A DNA stretch of 32,462 nt, from positions 1 to 32,462 of the forward strand of contig JAIDQQ010000037.1 of NCBI GenBank assembly GCA_029062165.1, given 5' to 3'. Shown one piece after another: positions 24,627 through 31,584 of the stretch (the first letter of the stretch is position 1; each line of letters opens with the position of its first letter). Under the pieces are notes generated by a model. It did not search any database, was not told the DNA's origin, and saw nothing but the letters and a program-made list of their open reading frames with translations. Source of the stretch: Ruminococcus sp. (GTDB lineage: Bacteria; Bacillota; Clostridia; Oscillospirales; Ruminococcaceae). The position numbers were made by a program, and so were the translations under genes.

Positions 24627-27167
24627 TTACTTATTTATAAGTTGTTTTTTCATTGCAACAAGGTCAAATACATCAAGTACATTATCTTCATTGAGGTCAG
24701 CATTTTTCCATTTCTTCATAGTAACATTATCGTCACAGATAAGCCACTTCTGTAACATTATAACATCTGCAACATCAAACACACCATCATTGTTACAGTC
24801 ACCTTCTATTACTTTTTCTGTCCAGTGTGCATAAAGTGTCTGATTACCGGTTAAAGATACTTCTGTATGGGCTGTTATTTTTATTCCGTCTGTTTTTTTC
24901 GTATACCAACCGTCAAAAATATATCCCTCTCTTACCGGTACAGGCAGATTCTTATACATTTCGCCGAATGTAACAGTTTTGTCAGATATATTTACGTCAC
25001 CGCCGTTTGCATCGAATTTTACATTCAATTCTGCCGTGACCGTCACATTGATTTCCGTAGAAACAATTACCTCTCCTGCTGAACGTATTTCAATGGTAAT
25101 AGTTTCCGTCCCTGGTGCTGTCGGAGTTATCAGCAATGTATCTGTATTTCCGTTCCAACCGTTCCATTTACAGTCTGTCACCGGATTTTTACCGTGTACG
25201 TAGAATATCGAACAATCATACGGATATTTTAACATAGTAAATTCAACCGTTTTACTTTCCTGCGTATTATAATTCAGTGAAATGTTATCTTCTGACGATA
25301 TAATTTCCGGTGTTCCCGTTACTCTGATTTCTATTGTCTGTTCGTCAAGTAATTCGCCGGTCGTCTTATCGTATAATATTACTTTAAGATTTTCCGTGCC
25401 TGTTCTGTAGCCCTTTATATTCAATGTTATCTTATGTTCATTCCATTCGCCCCACTCCAAGTCAACCGCTTTGTGTTCGCCGTGTTTATAGTTTATACTG
25501 CAACCCTTTGAATCTAACGGTGGATTTTTATAGGAAAATGTAATGCTTTTCTGTTCATTATTGTCCATGTCTATATCAAGTGCGTATTCCGAGGCAATGA
25601 GTTCTGTTTTTAATTTTACAACAACTTTTATTTTTGCAGTTGCGAGTATATATTCAGTATCGCTGTCTTTGAGATATATTGTTATTATTTCCTCGCCCTG
25701 TGCGTAACCTCTTATGTCAAGTGTACCTGTATCATTATTCCAGCCTTTCCAGTCTAAAGAAGTAATTTCATTTTCGCCATGTTCAAAACTTATTGAAACA
25801 TTACCATTATAATTTTTATAACCGAATACAATTTTTTCACTTTCCTCACTGCGTATAGTAACGTAATCGGAAGATACGGTAAATTCAAACGGTTCACTCG
25901 TAATGCTGACCATAATGTATATGGTATCAATTACTTCTTCTGTATCTGCATCTTTCATATGTACAGTGATTATTTCCGTACCGTCATCTGTTCCGCTTAT
26001 AATCAGCGGTATTGAATTACCAGACCATTGACCCCAATCACATTCAGTAACACTGTTTTCTCCGTGTTCAAATGAAAGTACAACATCACCCTCATAGTTT
26101 TCATAGGAAAATACTATATTTTTAGTTTCCCCCTGTGACCTGCTCATACTTATATATTCTGAAGCCGTCTTTAAATTATGGGTTATATCAAAATTACCTA
26201 CGTAAAAATCAACGTTTATAAGGGGATATTCCTTACCGCCTGAATCCGTAGCCGTGATAAGATAGTAATATTTACCCTCTTCAAGCTGACTGAAATCTAT
26301 ATGATTATCAAAATAAGGTGCAAGATTATATGATGTCTTATGCGGTTTGTCTTCTGCATACTGCGTTACAGACCAGTCTTCATTATAGATTCCACCTTGT
26401 ACGGAGTTAATTGGCAGATATGATTCAATATTCCCCTGTATACTGAAATCTGAACCCTTTTTGAGTAAATAAGGTATAGTCTCGTCTGAAACTGACATAC
26501 CGGAAGTTATTGATATACTGTTTTTGTTACTGATTAATGCATACCAGTCAACATCAGTACTGCCACTGCTCATTTTAGATGCAGATACCCAACTTTCCGG
26601 CTGTAAACCTCGTCCGCTATATACGGCACTTTCGATAACGTGATATGTATTATTCAGCGGATTATATCCGGAAATAGCCATGAAATGATTATATACGTGA
26701 ATTACGGCAACTCCGCCTTTTTTTAAATGGCTGACAAGTCTTGAATCCGTTACCTTACCATAATATTCACCGTCAACTTTAAAATTGAATCTGTCACCAT
26801 ATGCCGACTGGACTACATTATAAAACGGATGACGATACATACCACCATTACCAGGCTGATAAGAACCGTTATTTACTGCCCATGTTGCGATTTCCACAGC
26901 GTCGGGAGTATTGCCGTTCAGAGCGTATATAGCATTACAGAAAGAAAATATTCCGCAACCAGATGTATACATATCATTGGCATAATTTGAGTATTTAGTG
27001 AATTTAATGTTTTTCCACTTCGGGTCATACTGGTTATAAAGTCTGCCTTCGGTGGCATAAGACTGAATAATTCCAGTAAGATAATTGTTGTCTGTCGGAC
27101 AGAACGTCATGAATGATAAAGAAATCAGAATCACTATTAATGTAATTAAAAAATTTTTTGTTTTCAC
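24627..27167 (-). CDS. Secreted C39-like peptidase with four repeats, InlB-type repeat and dockerin
   Basis: This 846-aa protein starts at a GTG at 27167 with AAGGAG 7 nt upstream. Domains in order: signal peptide (about 1-25); a C39-like peptidase domain (about 45-215) with candidate catalytic Cys71 (SGCGIFSF) and His161 (YNHFMAISGYN); a linking beta domain (to about 325); four tandem ~95-residue beta repeats (about 330-715), each with an HG.(N/H)..(V/I)T...W..W core; a Listeria-Bacteroides (Flg_new) repeat (about 716-785, DANGGDV to LYAHW); and a C-terminal type I dockerin (GDCNNDGVFDVAD, ADLNEDNVLDVFD). It is probably carried on a cellulosome-type scaffold. The substrate could be protein, peptide or peptide-crosslinked polymer. 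Nothing is broken. Confidence 0.85.
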   Translation of the reverse strand: MKTKNFLITLIVILISLSFMTFCPTDNNYLTGIIQSYATEGRLYNQYDPKWKNIKFTKYSNYANDMYTSGCGIFSFCNAIYALNGNTPDAVEIATWAVNNGSYQPGNGGMYRHPFYNVVQSAYGDRFNFKVDGEYYGKVTDSRLVSHLKKGGVAVIHVYNHFMAISGYNPLNNTYHVIESAVYSGRGLQPESWVSASKMSSGSTDVDWYALISNKNSISITSGMSVSDETIPYLLKKGSDFSIQGNIESYLPINSVQGGIYNEDWSVTQYAEDKPHKTSYNLAPYFDNHIDFSQLEEGKYYYLITATDSGGKEYPLINVDFYVGNFDITHNLKTASEYISMSRSQGETKNIVFSYENYEGDVVLSFEHGENSVTECDWGQWSGNSIPLIISGTDDGTEIITVHMKDADTEEVIDTIYIMVSITSEPFEFTVSSDYVTIRSEESEKIVFGYKNYNGNVSISFEHGENEITSLDWKGWNNDTGTLDIRGYAQGEEIITIYLKDSDTEYILATAKIKVVVKLKTELIASEYALDIDMDNNEQKSITFSYKNPPLDSKGCSINYKHGEHKAVDLEWGEWNEHKITLNIKGYRTGTENLKVILYDKTTGELLDEQTIEIRVTGTPEIISSEDNISLNYNTQESKTVEFTMLKYPYDCSIFYVHGKNPVTDCKWNGWNGNTDTLLITPTAPGTETITIEIRSAGEVIVSTEINVTVTAELNVKFDANGGDVNISDKTVTFGEMYKNLPVPVREGYIFDGWYTKKTDGIKITAHTEVSLTGNQTLYAHWTEKVIEGDCNNDGVFDVADVIMLQKWLICDDNVTMKKWKNADLNEDNVLDVFDLVAMKKQLINK

Positions 27168-27300
27168 AATAAACTCCTTTCATTGAATTTTTATCTGTAT
27201 TAAGTTTTCAGTATTATTATCATATAATAAAGACCTCCTTTCAGATTGTTATAGTCCTAATGTACAGGAGCAGGTTTTTCAGTAATAAAATCGTATCATA
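27168..27300 (-). promoter_or_regulatory. Leader of the 846-residue peptidase gene with a possible 7-codon ORF
   Basis: On the - strand AAGGAGG is followed 10 nt later by ATG at about 27222 and a reading MIIILKT ending in TAA, all within 60 nt before the real gene's own ribosome site. It may be a leader peptide or chance. No consensus promoter was found. Confidence 0.3.
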
Positions 27301-27417
27301 TACCATTTCTGCAAGATATTTTTACTGAATTTAAAGAACTGCAATTAAATTGTATCATATTTTACAAAAAAAGTCAATAAAACTGATTTCCGTATCTTCC
27401 GGAAGTTCGCTCATATA

Positions 27418-27446
27418 TTGACAAATATTATAATTTGTGATATAAT
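27418..27446 (+). promoter_or_regulatory. Consensus promoter of the small secreted protein gene
   Basis: TTGACA (27418-27423) and TATAAT (27441-27446), both perfect, 17 bases apart, 35 nt before the start codon at 27481. Confidence 0.9.
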
Positions 27447-27480
27447 GCTTAAAAATATGATATACAGGAGTAATAAAATT

Positions 27481-28191
27481 ATGAAAAAATTTGTTTCGTC
27501 AGTCATGACAGCTGTGTTATGTTCGTCTTTTGTTTGCGGTAACTCTTCTGATACCGGAAAAAGTGTAAGAATCGTTGATTTATTTATGGATAATTATGCT
27601 GTATGGAGCGAATCGGCTTTATTTTCCGATAATATAAGTGTGGGTTTTTTAGATATTGATTTCGACGGTGAACCTGAACTTACAACTAAAATTTCGGGTG
27701 GTTCTGGTATGTTTACTTATCTTAAATTTTATAATATTGTTGATAATAAAATTTCTGAAATGAATATATCGGGTTTACGGGATTTTCCGGATTCTGAATT
27801 GAAACTATACTACAATAAAAATACACACATTATGGAGTATTTCGGCAATAATACGTATAAAAGCGGTATTATGTATAACTCCGATACTTTCAGCAGTTTT
27901 GCCTATCATGATTCAGTTGACGCTATTGTTTCTACGGAATATTTTTCAAGAATATACGAAAATAAGGATATTGAAATTTATTCCCCTACCCTGAAATACT
28001 ATGATTATCAGAAAAATACGGAAATAACTGAAGAAGAATACAATTTATTAAAGGAAAATATTTACGGAAATTTAACTGATATGAATTTAAACTATAGTTT
28101 TGTTAATATGCATAATCTTTCTGAAGAAGATTTAAAACAAGCTCTGATTCAGTCATATAATACTTTTTCATACTCTGATAAAGATATATAA
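27481..28191 (+). CDS. Secreted protein of unknown function
   Basis: The start is the ATG at 27481, after ACAGGAG; in-frame ATG-like readings further upstream lie inside the promoter. The 236-aa product has a signal peptide (about 1-20, MKKFVSSVMTAVLCSSFVCG) and an early DIDFDGEPEL segment with D-x-D-x-D-G spacing that resembles a calcium-binding or VCBS/FG-GAP-type loop. The rest is mixed alpha/beta and ends in a helical tail. I do not recognise a family. The Cys at the signal-peptide end does not fit a lipobox well. It has a perfect sigma-A promoter and a terminator, so it is a single-gene unit next to the divergent peptidase gene. Confidence 0.7.
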   Translation: MKKFVSSVMTAVLCSSFVCGNSSDTGKSVRIVDLFMDNYAVWSESALFSDNISVGFLDIDFDGEPELTTKISGGSGMFTYLKFYNIVDNKISEMNISGLRDFPDSELKLYYNKNTHIMEYFGNNTYKSGIMYNSDTFSSFAYHDSVDAIVSTEYFSRIYENKDIEIYSPTLKYYDYQKNTEITEEEYNLLKENIYGNLTDMNLNYSFVNMHNLSEEDLKQALIQSYNTFSYSDKDI

Positions 28192-28193
28192 TT

Positions 28194-28236
28194 CAGAAAA
28201 AAGCCACGTTTACAGGGAAAAACTTAGCTTTTTCAG
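28194..28236. terminator. Bidirectional terminator
   Basis: AAAAGCCACGTTT pairs with AAACTTAGCTTTT with one mismatch. A/T runs flank both sides, so it can end the secreted-protein gene on + and the small - strand gene at 28305. Confidence 0.7.
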
Positions 28237-28304
28237 TATGCTGTTATTCTTGATTACGTTTTTTTCGTGGACGCTCTTTTTTTAGTCCTGATTTACCTCT
28301 TGTA

Positions 28305-28475
28305 TCATTTAATATCATCTGAAATTTTATTCAGCATCATATTAGTCAAGATAAGCTGTAGAGTTTCCATTATAATTGCCGTATCTTTCTGTATACTCGT
28401 AATGCCGTCCGCAAGGCTTTTACTGTTACTCATCTGGGAAGTAATCATTTCATATAAATTTTTATTCGTTACCAT
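28305..28475 (-). CDS. Small 56-residue protein of unknown function
   Basis: ATG at 28475 follows AAGGAG by 6 nt and the frame ends in TGA at 28305-28307. The product is polar and amphipathic (MVTNKNLYEMITSQMSNSKS, then SIQKDTAIIMETLQLI), probably a short coiled coil. A strong terminator lies between it and the preceding operon gene, so it is made either by readthrough or from a promoter I cannot see. The good ribosome site and clean frame argue that it is real. Function unknown; it may belong with the operon upstream. Confidence 0.55.
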   Translation of the reverse strand: MVTNKNLYEMITSQMSNSKSLADGITSIQKDTAIIMETLQLILTNMMLNKISDDIK

Positions 28476-28491
28476 AATTTACTCCTTGTCG

Positions 28492-28530
28492 AAAAAATCA
28501 GCCTGCACAATTATTTAACTATGCAGGCTG
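28492..28530 (-). terminator. Terminator at the end of the unassigned operon
   Basis: On the - strand CAGCCTGCA pairs perfectly with TGCAGGCTG across a 14-nt loop and is followed by ATTTTTTC. It begins 12 nt after the TAG at 28542-28544 and ends about 16 nt before the start of the 56-residue gene. Confidence 0.85.
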
Positions 28531-28541
28531 TCGGGATTGGT

Positions 28542-29032
28542 CTAAACAAGCTGATTTATACCGTATTCGCACATAGCGATATAATGCGAAAGTCTTAACT
28601 GTTTCTTTTCTACATCGTCTTCGTTGGATTCTTTTACCTGTTTTATACGCTCAAATTCTTCAGATTTTGTTTCGCATATATCAACGAGACTGTCTATCTC
28701 TGCTGTATTTTATCTTCTGTCTTACGGCTTTCACATTCAATACTTCTTATATTGAGATTCAGTTTGTATTTTCCACGTTTCATTTTATTATACTTGTGTA
28801 AATCTTCTATAAATTCGTCAAGATATTCACGGTTTTCGCTGACTATATCAGTTTTGAAGTCATTAAGTGCGTTCTGTACCTTGATTGTAAGTTCAAGGTC
28901 TGCTGTATTTGAATCGTAACTGGAAGTGCTTCCACTCCGATATTTTATTAAATCCGGAATTGTTTTCAACAGTAAAAATATCTTACTTTTAAAAAAAGTC
29001 CTGTCAGGATTTTTTTGCGAGTCACCTGTCAA
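28542..29032 (-). pseudogene. Frameshifted coiled-coil protein, or C-terminal part of the unassigned long protein
   Basis: One frame (29032 to 28694) encodes 112 residues, starting only with a TTG at 29032 that overlaps the previous stop and lacks a ribosome site. It stops at TAG 28694-28696. The -1 frame continues from 28709 for 55 coding-looking residues (TAEIDSLVDICETKSEEFER, then LRLSHYIAMCEYGINQL) to TAG 28542-28544, directly before a strong terminator. That second part has no start codon, so the two belong together, broken by loss of one A in an A-run near 28709. The product is helical and charged. It is also open upstream into the end of the 29029-30270 frame through an A7 run at 29050-29056, so it may be the C-terminal part of that protein. 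Confidence 0.6.
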
Positions 29033-30270
29033 ATTATCTGAAAACCGTATTTTTTTACGTATTCTCTAAGATACTTGAAAGGAAACGGAACAACAGTCAA
29101 CTGCCTGTTACGTACAAATCCGACGTCCATTAACTTTAATAATCCGGAAAATAATTCCTCGGAATCTTCATATATATCAATCCGGCGTATATTTACAGCC
29201 GTTGACATATCGTCAAGGCTTTTCCCGACTACTCCGGCAAAATAATATTTTGAATTATTAATTTCAAAATATTTTATATCAATTACTGACGGGAATAACT
29301 CTTCTCTCTTTACTTCGTTTTTTATTTTGGTATTACCGTTTTCAAGTTCATGACGTACCTTAAAAATTTCCGGTATCGTCACCAGACGGGTATCTCTTAT
29401 TATATTTATATTGCCGTATTCGTCGAGAATAACGCCCCTGATAGTTTCAGGATTATCTTCAAAGATTTCAATACATTTACTGTATTTATTTTCTTCAAAA
29501 AAAGTAAATTCCGGTTTATCAAATTCAAAAGTGCCGTCCGGTCTGACGGTCATGAAAAAGTAATGTATCTGTTTGTCCTTTTCGGTTCTGATTCCGAAAG
29601 AAATTTCACAGTTAATGCCCATAGCAGACCAGTCAAATAATGTTATCTTACTGTCAAGTAAATCAGCTTTAATCAGGAGTTCATGTAGAGCCTGTGCAAT
29701 AGTCGCCGACGGTTTTTTCTGTTGATTAAGAAGTTTAAAATCTTCAAAAGTTATACGCTGTACTATCGTATCTGAATACTGCTTATGAGGGTCTTTCTGC
29801 TTTTTTTTGATATAATATTCCGCATTATGAATAAGACAGAGATTCATACTGTTTTTAACTATTCTTTTTCTGATTTCCGAATCAATATGATATTCGTCAG
29901 AAAGTATTTTCTGTAACCGTCCGCAAAATTCCGAAGAATACTCATCATTGATTTTATCCACTATGTAAATTTTCTGTGACTGCATATTTTCCCTGATAAA
30001 TTTTATATCTGGTTCTCTGTCATGTCTCATACAGGGAACAGATTCATATTCGGAAATACTCTGAAAATCAATCTTTGTTATATCCGAAAACTTTTCGTTG
30101 AATTTAAGAATTACAGACGATACAACACCCATTTTGCTTTTTTCAAAAACCTTGATATTCCGGAAATCCATAAAATCAATACTATTTCTTTCGCCGTCTT
30201 TCTGTCGCATGATAAACGGTGTATCGGTATCGGTTTTGAGTTTACGCCTCAATGTTTTATCTGCCGACAT
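29029..30270 (-). CDS. Unassigned protein, central and main part of the possible ~858-residue product
   Basis: From ATG 30270 this gives 413 aa, but that ATG has no ribosome site and the frame is open for 72 more coding-looking codons upstream to 30486 (HLYCYRKDWINKTVFQIK, then DYRLQFDVRTFTSVLLKKQ) without any ATG, GTG or TTG. The -1 slippery heptamer A AAA AAC in the preceding gene leads exactly into it. Features: a beta-rich N-terminal part, a charged alpha/beta middle (SQKIYIVDKIND, CLIHNAEYYI), a beta hairpin (GVILDEYGNINIIRDT), and a C-terminal segment (RNRQLTVVPFPFKYLREY). That tail faintly resembles the end of PIWI/RNase-H-like modules, a guess only. Family not recognised. Confidence 0.6.
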   Translation of the reverse strand: MSADKTLRRKLKTDTDTPFIMRQKDGERNSIDFMDFRNIKVFEKSKMGVVSSVILKFNEKFSDITKIDFQSISEYESVPCMRHDREPDIKFIRENMQSQKIYIVDKINDEYSSEFCGRLQKILSDEYHIDSEIRKRIVKNSMNLCLIHNAEYYIKKKQKDPHKQYSDTIVQRITFEDFKLLNQQKKPSATIAQALHELLIKADLLDSKITLFDWSAMGINCEISFGIRTEKDKQIHYFFMTVRPDGTFEFDKPEFTFFEENKYSKCIEIFEDNPETIRGVILDEYGNINIIRDTRLVTIPEIFKVRHELENGNTKIKNEVKREELFPSVIDIKYFEINNSKYYFAGVVGKSLDDMSTAVNIRRIDIYEDSEELFSGLLKLMDVGFVRNRQLTVVPFPFKYLREYVKKYGFQII

Positions 30271-30455
30271 AACATACTGCGGATAGTCCTTGAATTTTTT
30301 CTTATCGAATGTAATCTGCTTTTTCAGAAGTACGGAAGTAAAAGTCCTGACATCAAACTGAAGCCTGTAATCCGGTGTTATGCCTATTTCAAGGCATTTT
30401 ATCTGAAAAACAGTTTTATTTATCCAGTCTTTGCGGTAACAGTAGAGATGTCCCG

Positions 30456-31115
30456 TTAATAAAACTGATAGTCCTGAAACATGAAGTTTTTTCCGGTATT
30501 TTCCGGATTATCAGCAGTACGGTAGTTAAAATATACCGTATATTTACTGTATATTTCTTCTGCTTTTTTTCTCGTATTATTAAAAATCTGCCTTAAAGTT
30601 TTATTATATTTTCTGTTTTTGTCTGCGGGTCTGATATAGACCGCCGGAAGAACGTTCGTATTCATTACGGAGTAAACCGAACGGAACATTTTGATAAAAT
30701 CAATTATGCCGTCAAGACCGTTTTTTATGATATTATTCAGTATAGTTTCCTTCTTCTGAAAGAACTTGTAAAGAAACGGAACGGAAATTTTTACTTTATC
30801 TCCGTGGTCAACAACGAATATCGGACGAATCTGATAGAACGTCTCATCTGTTTCACTGTTGGTAAGCTGTTTTTTGTACAGCAGTTCTCCGGCATTGTAT
30901 GCACTTTCCGGAGTTGTGTACTGTACGTTTTCGGGTCTGATTTTTGACATAAATTCCTCCTGATTTTTTGCTTTTCTTTGAACACGCTGACCACAACTTA
31001 CTTCTCCCCATATTCTGTTACGGATTTCATTCAGTGTCCAGTTTTTAACCATGTCAAGTTCCCAGTCATAGACCGGTATTCCGTTGTATTTTCTTACTGT
31101 TTCTGTATATTTCAT
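30456..31115 (-). CDS. Unassigned protein, N-terminal part of the possible ~858-residue product
   Basis: The ATG at 31115 is chosen because AAAGGAG lies 9 nt before it; another ATG at 31124 abuts that site. In its own frame the product is 219 aa. It opens MKYTETVRKYNGIPVYDWEL, continues with TLNEIRNRIWGEVSCGQRVQ, then a segment FYQIRPIFVVDHGDKVKISV and a helical region (LDGIIDFIKMFRSVYSV). Nine codons before its TAA, the frame passes A AAA AAC at 30486-30492. A -1 shift there, or restoration of one A, joins it to the 29029-30270 frame. It begins 15 nt after the stop of the 109-aa gene. I do not recognise a family; no catalytic motif can be named with confidence. Confidence 0.6.
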   Translation of the reverse strand: MKYTETVRKYNGIPVYDWELDMVKNWTLNEIRNRIWGEVSCGQRVQRKAKNQEEFMSKIRPENVQYTTPESAYNAGELLYKKQLTNSETDETFYQIRPIFVVDHGDKVKISVPFLYKFFQKKETILNNIIKNGLDGIIDFIKMFRSVYSVMNTNVLPAVYIRPADKNRKYNKTLRQIFNNTRKKAEEIYSKYTVYFNYRTADNPENTGKNFMFQDYQFY

Positions 31116-31130
31116 GCTTTTCATCTCCTT

Positions 31131-31460
31131 TCAGTACCATTCGCCATTTCCGTTGAAGTGAAAGTATTCCTTGCAGTCGCCGATTTCTACTTCAAAATGA
31201 AGATATGGTTTTCTTGTTTTTGTGCGTGATACGTATTTTACAGCTAACGGTTTGATTTCAGAACGTTTTTCAAGTCCCTGTGCATTGTAGAAACGAATGA
31301 GCATTGTTCTGAAAAATTCTGTATTGACATTAAGTTTGTTGTAGCCTTTGATTTCCGCAATATCCACACCGTGAACTGCTTTAAGGTCATCAGAATTTCT
31401 CAGCTTATAATCTTTCAGACCGTTTTCAACGTATACTTTTTCAAGTTCTTTTTCTGTCAT
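31131..31460 (-). CDS. Unassigned 109-residue protein, first gene of the operon
   Basis: The start is the ATG at 31460, 7 nt after GGAGG; a longer in-frame reading to 31493 runs through the leader hairpin. The product begins MTEKELEKVYVENGLKDYKL, is acidic and mixed alpha/beta, and ends HFNGNGEWY, with a central segment FFRTMLIRFYNAQGLE. No known family is recognised. It is separated by 15 nt from the next gene and shares its promoter, so it probably acts with the long unassigned protein. Small first genes in conflict systems can be regulators or antitoxin-like partners, but nothing in the sequence shows that here. Confidence 0.6.
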   Translation of the reverse strand: MTEKELEKVYVENGLKDYKLRNSDDLKAVHGVDIAEIKGYNKLNVNTEFFRTMLIRFYNAQGLEKRSEIKPLAVKYVSRTKTRKPYLHFEVEIGDCKEYFHFNGNGEWY

Positions 31461-31486
31461 AGCACTCCCTCCTTTCCATTTAAAGT

Positions 31487-31566
31487 AAAACAACTCCGTC
31501 CATTCAGAACGAAGTTGTTTTTTTTCTTACATACTCCGTGTTTGGTGGTATGTGTGAATTATATCA
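31487..31566 (-). promoter_or_regulatory. Extended -10 promoter and structured leader of the unassigned operon
   Basis: On the - strand TGATATAAT (TATAAT at 31558-31563, TG at 31565-31566) is an extended -10. The leader then holds a small hairpin (CATAC/GTATG, about 31530-31553) and a larger one: AACAACTTCG pairs with CGGAGTTGTT (31489-31521) and runs into TTTTAC, only about 20 nt before the ribosome site. This could be an attenuator. On the + strand the same hairpin has eight T after it and would be a good terminator. Confidence 0.6.
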
Positions 31567-31584
31567 TAATCCGAATTAGAAAAC

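Noticed and set aside
27418..27480. An N-terminal extension of the small secreted protein from an upstream start.
   Set aside because: The extension lies within a perfect TTGACA-N17-TATAAT promoter, while the ATG at 27481 has AGGAG and begins a normal signal peptide.
28267..28518. A hydrophobic + strand frame of 83 codons.
   Set aside because: It is antisense to the small - strand gene at 28305-28475, which has a strong ribosome site, and to the operon terminator. The hydrophobicity is a by-product of the opposite strand.
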